Part shown: positions 1 to 6,772 of the stretch, piece after piece
Position numbering within the stretch: position 1 is the stretch's first letter
Layout: every line of letters begins with the position of its first letter
From: Actinomycetota bacterium
GTDB lineage: Bacteria; Actinomycetota; Thermoleophilia; Solirubrobacterales; Solirubrobacteraceae
Length of the DNA: 64,000 nucleotides
NCBI GenBank assembly: GCA_005883215.1
Contig: VAYS01000017.1
Coordinates: 62,477-126,476 of the forward strand
Direction: 5' to 3'
Program-made: the position numbers and the translations under genes
Notes under the pieces: generated by a model
Database searches by the model: none
What the model saw: the letters and a program-made list of their open reading frames with translations, nothing else
What the model was told of the DNA's origin: nothing

Positions 1-1452
1 GAAGGCGGCAAACCCGGCGGTGCAGGTCGCGAGGGCGACGCGGGCCGTGGGAGGAGCCCGCAGCGCCCGCCATACCCCCAGCCCTAGGACCCCCACAAAG
101 AGGGTGGCGATCAGCACCAGCCCCACGATCCCGAGCTCGGCCATCGTCTCCAGGTACAACGAGTGGCCGTTGCGGATGAACTCGGCCACCGAGCCGTGCT
201 GCGCCCACCAGGACTCGAACGTGCCGGGGCCGATCCCGCGCAGCGGCTGGCTGCGATAGGCGGATAGCGCCGCCTGCCAGTACTGGTATCGCCGACTGCC
301 CGACACCGTACCCAGCCGGGTGTAGAGATTGGTCGCCGAGGAACCAGTCACCTCGGGGCGCTTGAAGTCATTCCATTCGGTCGAGAGTCGGTGCGGGAGT
401 CCCGCCGCCAGGGCGATCACCACGGCTATGAGCGCCGAGGCCACGAGGGCGCCAGCGGCGGTCCGGCGAGAAACGCGCACCCAGCCTGGGCGCCGCGCCG
501 CTCGTGTGAGCAGCACCAGAGAGGCCTGCATGAGACCGACACCTGCACAGACCACCAGCACGTAGGCGATCATCTCCCGCCGCTGGCCGCCCACCGCCGC
601 CGTCGTGAGCCCGTTGCGGAGATCCGACCGCGCGAGCAGTGCGGCGACGAGGATCGCCGACCCGGAGCCCGCTACCAGCCCCGTCGCCAGCGTGGGAAGC
701 CGGCGTGGGATGAGCGCGACGAACACGACCAGCCCCACCACCGCAGTGAGGATCCCGCCGCGCGAGACGGTGAGCACGATGTCCAGCACCAGCAGCGGAG
801 CGGCCGCCGCCGCGGTCGCCCGCCCGAGCAACGTGCGCGCCTGCGAGGCCCGCGAGAAGACGATCGGGACACCGATGGCGATGAACGACCCCAGCCCGTT
901 GGCGTAGTTGAGGGGGTAATTGAGCCGCTCGGTGCTGCCTGGGAAAAAGGTCTGGATGTCGTCGTGGGGAAACCACGCCGGGTGCAAGCGCGAGAGCACG
1001 GAGAGACCTGCGAGCACCCCGAAGGCGCAGGCCAGCCCGTTGAGCGTCGGGGTCAGCGCAGCGCGCGAGCTAAGCACCGCCGCCGCAAGGCCGAAGAGGG
1101 CGAGGTATCCGCCTAGACGGCTGACTTCCGCCATCGTCCGCTCGACGCTTCCCGACCACCCCGTGGCCAGCGCAGTCCAGACGGCGAAGGCGCCGAGCAG
1201 GGCGAATGCCGTCCAGGCGGCGACGCCCAGGCGTTGCCGGGGCAGCACCCCGATCAACGCCCCGATCAGCAGCAGCCACGCAATGGCCAGCGTCGCCTCA
1301 CCCCGTACGACCGCGTCGTAACCGCCGCCGCGCAATCCCAGGTACAGGACCGGTGCGAAGCCGAGCAGCCAGGTCCCGGCGCGGGGACCGACTACGGCGC
1401 CAAGGGCCCAGGGCCGCCGGGCAGGGACGACAGCCGAAGCTGCGGCTTCCAT
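1..1452 (-). CDS. O-antigen ligase/polymerase family membrane protein (C-terminus cut by window edge)
   Basis: This frame stays open from an ATG at 1452 to base 1, giving 484 codons without a stop, so the C-terminus lies outside the window. The product is a polytopic membrane protein with about ten hydrophobic segments. Near residue 428 it carries GHSLYLETMAELGIVGL, the large periplasmic-loop motif of the O-antigen ligase/Wzy family. Such proteins join or polymerise undecaprenyl-linked glycans outside the membrane; ligase and polymerase cannot be told apart from sequence. The gene is divergent from the secreted glycosidase-like gene, with about 50 bp between them. I see no clear Shine-Dalgarno before the ATG. 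Family assignment is strong; the glycan acceptor is unknown. Confidence 0.85.
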   Translation of the reverse strand, partial: MEAAASAVVPARRPWALGAVVGPRAGTWLLGFAPVLYLGLRGGGYDAVVRGEATLAIAWLLLIGALIGVLPRQRLGVAAWTAFALLGAFAVWTALATGWSGSVERTMAEVSRLGGYLALFGLAAAVLSSRAALTPTLNGLACAFGVLAGLSVLSRLHPAWFPHDDIQTFFPGSTERLNYPLNYANGLGSFIAIGVPIVFSRASQARTLLGRATAAAAAPLLVLDIVLTVSRGGILTAVVGLVVFVALIPRRLPTLATGLVAGSGSAILVAALLARSDLRNGLTTAAVGGQRREMIAYVLVVCAGVGLMQASLVLLTRAARRPGWVRVSRRTAAGALVASALIAVVIALAAGLPHRLSTEWNDFKRPEVTGSSATNLYTRLGTVSGSRRYQYWQAALSAYRSQPLRGIGPGTFESWWAQHGSVAEFIRNGHSLYLETMAELGIVGLVLIATLFVGVLGLGVWRALRAPPTARVALATCTAGFAAF

Positions 1453-1501
1453 CAGTTGTTTGGTACGGCGTGCCCCCGGCTAACCTGACACCTCCGTGGC
1501 C

Positions 1502-2746
1502 ATGAGATCCCCTTGCGGGCGAACCGGCCGCCGTGTGGTCGGATTGATCGGATTCGCCATCGCCTTGTCCGGAGGGGCGTCTTCGCCCACCGCGGCGGCC
1601 GCAGCGCGTCCGCTCACCCGCGGCTTCGTCGACAGCACATACCAGGAACCGCCCGCCGTCCGACAGCCATGGCTGGACCGCACGGTAGTCGTTGGTGGAC
1701 GGGTCGTGCTGCTCAGTGCGAGCTGGGCCGGGATCGCTCCCGCCAGCCCCCGGTCCGACTTCCGGCCGAGTGACCCGAGCGACCCGCAGTACCGCTGGGA
1801 GGGCCTGGACGGCGCGGTGCGCGACGCGGCCTCCCGCGGCCTGACCGTGGCTTTGTCGGTCACACAGGCACCAACCTGGGCGGAGGGAGCAGGGCGCCCT
1901 GCCGATGCTCCCGCCGGCACGTGGCGGCCCAGTTCAAGCGCCTTCGGCGCCTTCGCCGCCGCGATCGCGCGCCGCTACTCGGGCACCACGGTTGACGCGT
2001 CCGGAGCGACCCTCCCCAGGGTGCGCAACTGGCAGGCGTGGGGCGAGCCGAACCTATCCGTGCGGCTGGGGCCCCAGTGGATGCGTCAGGGCAGTCGCCT
2101 GCAGCCCGCAAGCCCGGCGATCTACCGGTCGCTGCTCAACGCCTTCTATGGCGGCGTCAAGGGTGTGCACGCCGACAATCAGGTGATCACCGCGGGGACC
2201 GCTCCGTATGGGGATCCGCGACCCGGCGGCGCGCGCATGATGCCGGCGCTGTTCGTGCGCACGCTGCTGTGTGTCGGCGCGGGTCGTCGCCCGCGTCCCC
2301 AGCCGTGCTCCGGACCGGCGCACTTCGACGCCCTCGCCCATGACCCCTACTCGGTGTGGCTCGAAGAGGCGTTCTACGTCCTGTGGCGCCAGGGCGTCGA
2401 CACGATCACCTGGTACAACGTGCGCGACCAGGCTCCGATCCCCGACTATGGCTCGACGTACCAGTCGGGGGTGTATCTGCGCGACGGGACCCCGAAGCCC
2501 TCAGCCCGGGCGTACCGGTTCCCGCTCGTGCTCGAGCGAGCCCGCAAAGGCGTGCGGGTGTGGGGAATGTCTCCCGCCAGCGGCGTCGTGTCGATCCAGC
2601 GGCGAAAGGGCCGGAGATGGGTCGGCGCGGCACGATTTCGTGGGCGCGCCGGTGCAACGTTCTTTAAGACGTTACGGCTCCCGCGAAAGGTGACTGCCCG
2701 CGCGGTCATCTCGGGCCAGTCGAGCTTGTCCTTCACCCTGCGCTGA
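1502..2746 (+). CDS. Secreted glycoside-hydrolase-like TIM-barrel protein with an apparent internal deletion
   Basis: The 414-residue product has an N-terminal signal peptide (hydrophobic GLIGFAIALSGG, then an Ala-rich cleavage region), then a (beta/alpha)8-like region. WQAWGEPNLS around residue 182 matches the acid/base motif (usually WNEPN) of clan GH-A enzymes such as GH39 and GH5. A beta-rich C-terminal domain starts near residue 340. In related proteins a segment of roughly 60 residues, bearing the strand-7 nucleophile glutamate, should lie between a DPYS-type motif and WLEEALY. Here HDPYSV (ending at residue 285) runs directly into WLEEAF, so that segment is missing in frame. With the Asn-to-Gly change before the acid/base Glu, the protein may be catalytically dead and act only in glycan binding. 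A GTG at 1496 is an alternative start. Confidence 0.72.
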   Translation: MRSPCGRTGRRVVGLIGFAIALSGGASSPTAAAAARPLTRGFVDSTYQEPPAVRQPWLDRTVVVGGRVVLLSASWAGIAPASPRSDFRPSDPSDPQYRWEGLDGAVRDAASRGLTVALSVTQAPTWAEGAGRPADAPAGTWRPSSSAFGAFAAAIARRYSGTTVDASGATLPRVRNWQAWGEPNLSVRLGPQWMRQGSRLQPASPAIYRSLLNAFYGGVKGVHADNQVITAGTAPYGDPRPGGARMMPALFVRTLLCVGAGRRPRPQPCSGPAHFDALAHDPYSVWLEEAFYVLWRQGVDTITWYNVRDQAPIPDYGSTYQSGVYLRDGTPKPSARAYRFPLVLERARKGVRVWGMSPASGVVSIQRRKGRRWVGAARFRGRAGATFFKTLRLPRKVTARAVISGQSSLSFTLR

Positions 2747-2814
2747 GGGAGCGCACGACCGGTAGCGGGACGCCGACTGTCAGGCTCGCCGGTCCCGGCA
2801 CGTATACGGACTTG

Positions 2815-3270
2815 ATGAAGGTTCTTGCGGTCATGACTGCCGCCCTCGTCCTTTCAGTGGTCCCCTCGGCACAAGCCGACCGGGTGACCGCTCCGCCCGG
2901 AAACTCGGGCGTGGACCAGTACTTCGAGACCGTCCCGTCGGCCACCGGCAACCGCCCACCGGGCGCCTCCGGATCCGCGAACCACGCCGGCCCGGGAGTG
3001 TCGGCGCGCACTCAAAGTCGATTGGCGCGGCTGGGCAAGGACGGTCGGGCGGCCGCCGCGCTGGCCCAGCAAACCGCGCCCGGGCCGCTCGCCCGGAGCC
3101 ATCCCCCGACAGCGCCCGGCGCCAGCGGCGGTAGCCCGTTGGCCGCCATCCTGCGCGCGGTGGGCGGGGGTGAGTCCGGGGGAATGGGATTTCTGCTTCC
3201 CGCGATCCTGATCGGAAGCGCACTTCTGGCCGTGGGCTTCGCCATGCTTCGACGCCGTCAGCGGGCATGA
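2815..3270 (+). CDS. Small exported protein with C-terminal membrane anchor, unknown function
   Basis: The 151-residue product has a signal peptide (MKVLAVMTAALVLSVVPSAQA), a low-complexity Pro/Ala/Gly/Ser middle that looks disordered, and one C-terminal hydrophobic helix (residues ~121-144) ending in RRRQRA. That layout resembles a protein displayed outside the cell and held by a C-terminal anchor with a positive stop-transfer tail. No LPxTG motif is present. An in-frame TTG at 2812 directly precedes the ATG chosen here. It lies between the glycosidase-like gene and a fibronectin-type secreted protein on the same strand, so the three may form an exported-protein operon. I do not recognise the family. 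Confidence 0.6.
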   Translation: MKVLAVMTAALVLSVVPSAQADRVTAPPGNSGVDQYFETVPSATGNRPPGASGSANHAGPGVSARTQSRLARLGKDGRAAAALAQQTAPGPLARSHPPTAPGASGGSPLAAILRAVGGGESGGMGFLLPAILIGSALLAVGFAMLRRRQRA

Positions 3271-3304
3271 CCCGCGCCGGAAAACCAACAACGAGAGGGG
3301 AAGA

Positions 3305-4024
3305 ATGAAACGCAGAGCAGCAGTACTGGCCGCGGGGGCGGCCACGCTGTCTGTCCTCGCGCTGCCCGCTGGCGCCGGGGCGTCGGTGGTCTGTCCGCCA
3401 GGAACGACAAACCCGATCTACTGCACCCAGGCGCCGCCGGTCGTGACGACCGGGCCGGCAGCCAACATCACGACCACCACCGCCAACCTGACGGGGACGG
3501 TCAATCCCAAGGGCCTGATGACGACGTGGTTCTTCCAGTTCGGTCCGGGCCTGTATTACGGAAGCACCACCGCCCAGGAGGGGCTGGTCGGCGACGAGAT
3601 GGACCATCCGGTGACCGCTGGGCTCACCGGCCTCAAGCCCAATAAGACCTACCACTATCGACTGGTCGGCTACACGGCCCTGACGATCGTCTACAGCACC
3701 GACCTTACCTTCACCACGGCTTCCGCGAAGGCCCGGATCATCGGGAGTGGCGGCAAGGTGTTCAAGGACGTCCTCGTTCCGTCCGAGGTCAGGCGCGGCG
3801 CCCGATTCAGGACCTGCCTGACTATCGTCAAACGCGGGCGGCCCATCTTCACCATCCGCAAGGGCAAGAAGCTGATCTCGCGCGTGCGGCTCCCGCCGCG
3901 TCGGGGCAGGACGTGCTTGTCGCTCAAGGCTCCGAGGAGCCCGGGCCTCGACAAGCTGACGATCAACGTCAAGCCGAACAAAGGCAAGTCCAGGCACGTG
4001 ACGGCGATCTTCCGCGTCACCTGA
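3305..4024 (+). CDS. Secreted protein with fibronectin-type-III-like domain
   Basis: The 239-residue product starts with a typical signal peptide (basic MKRR, hydrophobic core, AGAGAS cleavage region). Residues ~45-140 read as one Ig/FnIII-like beta-sandwich: a TTTTANLTGTVNPKG strand pattern, aromatic FFQFG, and a repeated HYRLVGY strand. This module is common in extracellular actinobacterial proteins. The remaining ~95 residues are Lys/Arg-rich, contain two cysteines and look like a second beta domain. A GAGAGGGG ribosome-binding sequence precedes the ATG, supporting the start. A strong terminator follows. Probably cell-wall associated; no catalytic residues are recognisable. Confidence 0.7.
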   Translation: MKRRAAVLAAGAATLSVLALPAGAGASVVCPPGTTNPIYCTQAPPVVTTGPAANITTTTANLTGTVNPKGLMTTWFFQFGPGLYYGSTTAQEGLVGDEMDHPVTAGLTGLKPNKTYHYRLVGYTALTIVYSTDLTFTTASAKARIIGSGGKVFKDVLVPSEVRRGARFRTCLTIVKRGRPIFTIRKGKKLISRVRLPPRRGRTCLSLKAPRSPGLDKLTINVKPNKGKSRHVTAIFRVT

Positions 4025-4048
4025 TAGGGACAGCCGAGGCTGATTGAG

Positions 4049-4080
4049 AGAGCGGCCCGCCATTGGCGGGCCGCTCTTTC
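4049..4080. terminator. Rho-independent-type hairpin between convergent genes
   Basis: A perfect 13-bp inverted repeat (AGAGCGGCCCGCC and its complement) with a 3-nt loop occupies 4049-4077 and is followed by TTTC on the + strand. It sits 24 bp after the stop of the FnIII-like gene and 35 bp before the stop of the convergent gene, so it may end transcription from both sides. Confidence 0.8.
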
Positions 4081-4114
4081 GCTCGGCTCCTTCGTTCTAA
4101 ATCGGGCCGTGCGG

Positions 4115-4729
4115 TTAGGTCCTCTCGGTCACCTTCAGCAGCAGCTCGGTATGGCCCAGGGAGCCACCGTGGACGCGGGCGCCGTTGCGGTCGTGGCCGG
4201 CACCGGTGAAGCGGCCGACGCTCGAGCCGGACACGGTGGCGAAGACCTTGAAGGCGCCGCCCAGGATGGCCATCCCGACGTAGTCGCCCTTCTTGACGAA
4301 GAAGTTCATGGGCGTAAACGAATACGACGCGTCGGTCGCCGGCAGCTCGAATGGTTGGCTGGTGGCGACTACCCGAAGCCTCCCACCGCGCGCGGGGCGA
4401 AGGTCCTGAAAGAGGATCGTGCGCTCATAGCGCGCCGAGCAGCGAAGTCGGGCGCAGGCGCCGGCGACCGACGAGCCCCGCACGGTGACCATCGTGACCT
4501 GGCCCTTGCGCGGAGCGCGGACCCTGACGTGGGCGCTGCGGGTGGACCAGTAGACGGTGTCCACGCCGGCGGCGAGCGCGTGGTCCGGCGCGGCGCTCAG
4601 GTCGCTGCCCCACGTGATCGTGGCAGGCCCGGCTGACGCCGACTGTGTCGCGACAGCCAGAAACGCCGCGAGCAGGGCCCCGGTACGTGTGCTGAGGCGC
4701 AGTCCTGACACAGCCATGGCGCGCCCCAC
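4115..4729 (-). CDS. Exported beta-rich protein, unknown function
   Basis: The 204-residue product has an N-terminal signal peptide (hydrophobic ALLAAFLAVATQSASA) and a mature region rich in alternating beta-strand patterns, with two closely spaced cysteines (CARLRC) likely forming a disulphide. The layout resembles one jelly-roll domain, perhaps carbohydrate binding, but there is no motif I can name. ATG at 4717 (MAVSG) is an alternative start with the signal peptide intact. It is convergent with the FnIII-like gene across the hairpin. Confidence 0.6.
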   Translation of the reverse strand: MGRAMAVSGLRLSTRTGALLAAFLAVATQSASAGPATITWGSDLSAAPDHALAAGVDTVYWSTRSAHVRVRAPRKGQVTMVTVRGSSVAGACARLRCSARYERTILFQDLRPARGGRLRVVATSQPFELPATDASYSFTPMNFFVKKGDYVGMAILGGAFKVFATVSGSSVGRFTGAGHDRNGARVHGGSLGHTELLLKVTERT

Positions 4730-4792
4730 GCTAGCGATGGCCAGCGGGCCCGGGCGGGATGTCCGCTCAGCCGATCGGCCCGGCTGCGCCCG

Positions 4793-5017
4793 TCAGCCGA
4801 GCGCCCGTCGGCGATCGACGCCGCTTCGCGGCTCGGGATCCCAGGCGCGGTGAAGCCGACCGCCCCGGCGCCGTTCTTCGCTCCTGCGCCGATCCGGGCG
4901 TAGTTCGCCCCCGCACTGCTCGCACCGCTCACCTCCGGCCGTGCCGAGCGCCTCGGTCACGCGTAGGCACGCGGCACACCACATGCGCGATACCGACCTG
5001 CGTGCTTCGTCCAACAT
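4793..5017 (-). CDS. Small CxxC...CxxC zinc-ribbon protein
   Basis: This 74-residue protein has two cysteine pairs, WCAAC and RCEQC, 16 residues apart, which should bind one zinc ion. The rest is very rich in Arg and Glu. The ATG at 5017 was chosen because GGGAGG lies six bases upstream; an open frame extends further but looks non-coding. Many actinobacteria encode such mini zinc ribbons near nucleic-acid-binding proteins, and this one is just downstream of HU on the same strand, though separated from it by a strong hairpin. Function unknown. Confidence 0.55.
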   Translation of the reverse strand: MLDEARRSVSRMWCAACLRVTEALGTAGGERCEQCGGELRPDRRRSEERRRGGRLHRAWDPEPRSGVDRRRALG

Positions 5018-5141
5018 CCCTGCCTCCCCGCTGTCTGCTCGCAAGTGTGCCGTGCCACGAGCCCAAGCGCAAGGTCTGCGGGCGAACCGCACGGCGCCGC
5101 GCCCGCCCCGACCACCACGTCCATCGTCCCCGCCGAGACCA

Positions 5142-5171
5142 GCGCCGGCCGCCCCAACGGGCGGCCGGCGC
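5142..5171. terminator. Perfect 12-bp GC hairpin downstream of HU gene
   Basis: The arm GCGCCGGCCGCC (5142-5153) pairs perfectly with 5160-5171 around a 6-nt loop. It lies about 45 bp after the HU stop on the minus strand. There is no T-run, so it may be a terminator or an mRNA-stabilising stem. A 13-bp direct repeat (ACCCCGAGTGCCT at 5183 and 5206) lies between it and the HU stop. Confidence 0.55.
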
Positions 5172-5216
5172 GGTGATTCGCTACCCCGAGTGCCTGGGGC
5201 TTCACACCCCGAGTGC

Positions 5217-5492
5217 CTACGGGTTGAGGCGGCCCTTCAGGGCACTCGCGGCCGAGAACTTGGCCGCCCGGCTGGCCGGGATCTGGATCGGCTGCCCGGT
5301 GGCGGGGTTGCGGCCCTGACGGGCCGAGCGCTGGCTGACGCTGAACTTGCCAAAGCCGGCGAGGGAGACCTCGCCGCCTCGGGCCAGCTCGTCGGAGATT
5401 GTCTCCAGCGTCTTGTCGACCACGTCCTTGGCCTGGCCGGCGCCAAGGTCAGCGGTGGACGCGATCCTGTCGGCGAGCTCGTTCTTGTTCAT
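5217..5492 (-). CDS. hup: HU family DNA-binding protein
   Basis: The 91-residue product is a full-length bacterial histone-like protein. It has the helical dimerisation half (MNKNELADRIASTADLG...VVDKTLETISDEL), the GGEVSLAGFGKFSV turn and the DNA-binding arm with GRNPATGQPIQIPAS, whose Pro intercalates into bent DNA. It lacks the long basic C-terminal tail of mycobacterial HupB. An excellent AAGGAG site sits four bases before the ATG (5497-5502), so strong expression is likely. It is a chromosomal housekeeping gene between the exported-protein cluster and the glycan genes. Confidence 0.95.
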   Translation of the reverse strand: MNKNELADRIASTADLGAGQAKDVVDKTLETISDELARGGEVSLAGFGKFSVSQRSARQGRNPATGQPIQIPASRAAKFSAASALKGRLNP

Positions 5493-5496
5493 GGCA

Positions 5497-5502
5497 CTCC
5501 TT
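5497..5502 (-). promoter_or_regulatory. Strong Shine-Dalgarno of the HU gene
   Basis: AAGGAG on the minus strand, within GAGGAAGGAGTGCC just before the ATG. It is among the best ribosome-binding sites in the window and fixes the HU start. Confidence 0.8.
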
Positions 5503-5622
5503 CCTCGGGGTGTCGATTCGCGCCGAGGCTAGCGGCCCCAAAGGACGCAATTACCGCGTTATCGGCGCTTTCCCCCGAATTTCCGGGCTCTACCGGGCAA
5601 AAGGGTCAGGAAAAACACCTAT

Positions 5623-5645
5623 TTTTCGGGCCCCGGGCCCGAAAA
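5623..5645. repeat. 23-bp palindrome in the HU/methyltransferase intergenic region
   Basis: TTTTCGGGCCC and its exact complement are separated by one base. It lies ~35 bp before the methyltransferase GTG and ~130 bp upstream of HU. With a T-run on one side it could be a terminator, but nothing transcribed toward it is evident, so an operator for the divergent genes is as likely. Otherwise I see nothing else in 5503-5680 beyond an expected promoter region. Confidence 0.45.
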
Positions 5646-5680
5646 CGGCCGGATTCCCGCTCGTTCTAACATCGGCCCCG

Positions 5681-6772
5681 GTGCAGTCTTTGTTCCTCGA
5701 CGTGCTCCGGTGCCCGGCGTGTCTGACCGACCGGGCCTTTGACCTGGTCGGTCCCCGAAGCGACGAGCGCGAGATCCGCGAGGCCATCCTGCGCTGCCGG
5801 CAATGCGGTCACGAAGGCCACGTCCAAGCCGGCATCGTCGACCTCATGCACCAGCCGCCGGAGTTCGTCCTGCGCGAAGCCCAGGGCCTGGAGCGCTTCG
5901 CCGCCGAGATGCGCTCCGACGGCTGGGACAAAGAGGCGGTGCTGGCCCTTCCCTACCGCCAGGACGGCTACTGGTATGCCCAGGCCACCGCGATGCACCA
6001 GGCGCTTCACCAGCACCCCTTCGGGCCGGGGCAGCGCCTGCTCGACGTCGGCTCCAACACCTGCTGGGCGAGCGCCACGTTTGCCCGCGAACGGGACCTC
6101 GACGTGGTGGCCCTGGACATCTCCGCGGCGCCCCTTCAGGGTCTGGCCACGGCGCAGTGGTGGATGGACGCCCATCCGATCTTCCTCGAGCGCCTGCGCA
6201 GCCTGATGTTCGCCCCCGCCCTGGCGAGCGAGGCCTTCGACTGGGTCTGGTGCTGCGAGGTCCTGCATCACAACCATCGCGAGAACCTCGAGCGCACGCT
6301 GGCCGAGCTGTTTCGCGTGCTCAAGCCGGGCGGTCGCCTGATCGCGGTCAACGAGACCGTGCGCTCGCTGCGCCACCCCGGGGTGCGGGGCCAGGGCGCC
6401 GTGGAGCGGGTCGAGGAGTGGGCCGGCTATGAGCACTCCTACTTGCGCCGCACCTACCTGCGCGCCGCCCGGCGGGCCGGGTTCGAGGTGGCGGTGAAGG
6501 GGCCCTGGTATCTGCCCGCCTTTGAGCAGGGGATGATCGAGATCTCGCCCGAGATGTCGATCGCCCAGGGGCTTCGGGCGGCGCTGGCGCACGCCCTGCG
6601 GCGGATGCCCCGGGTGCGGATGCGCTATTTGACCTGGAAGACGTACGTGACGGGCGCGGCGGCCCTGTTCTTCGTTGCCACCAAGCCCGGGTCCAGCGCG
6701 TCGCCCCCGACCCCCGGGGCAGTCGCCCCCGCCGACCGGGAGCTAGATCGCGCAGCACGGACTGAGCCCTAG
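5681..6772 (+). CDS. Trm112-like zinc domain plus class I SAM-dependent methyltransferase
   Basis: The 363-residue product opens with a zinc-binding module, CPACLTDRAF...CRQCGH (residues ~9-45), like Trm112/UPF0434 proteins. A Rossmann methyltransferase follows, with motif I LLDVGSNTCWAS (residues ~118-129), acidic VALDIS in motif II, and WCCEVLHHN plus LKPGGRLI in the later motifs. The GTG at 5681 was chosen because the longer open frame upstream runs through intergenic sequence. Its stop codon shares the CTAG at 6769-6772 with the convergent glycosyltransferase. The substrate is unknown, probably a sugar or lipid-linked glycan given the context. Confidence 0.8.
   Translation: MQSLFLDVLRCPACLTDRAFDLVGPRSDEREIREAILRCRQCGHEGHVQAGIVDLMHQPPEFVLREAQGLERFAAEMRSDGWDKEAVLALPYRQDGYWYAQATAMHQALHQHPFGPGQRLLDVGSNTCWASATFARERDLDVVALDISAAPLQGLATAQWWMDAHPIFLERLRSLMFAPALASEAFDWVWCCEVLHHNHRENLERTLAELFRVLKPGGRLIAVNETVRSLRHPGVRGQGAVERVEEWAGYEHSYLRRTYLRAARRAGFEVAVKGPWYLPAFEQGMIEISPEMSIAQGLRAALAHALRRMPRVRMRYLTWKTYVTGAAALFFVATKPGSSASPPTPGAVAPADRELDRAARTEP

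Noticed and set aside
391..1116. Plus-strand frame of 241 codons over the ligase gene
   Set aside because: Antisense to a membrane protein with a clear O-antigen ligase motif; the frame is Arg/Glu/His-rich with no hydrophobic pattern.
4941..5669. Plus-strand frame spanning HU and its promoter
   Set aside because: Antisense to HU, which has an excellent ribosome-binding site and full family match.
5666..6592. Minus-strand frame of about 308 codons over the zinc-domain methyltransferase
   Set aside because: Antisense to clear SAM motifs; composition typical of a shadow frame.
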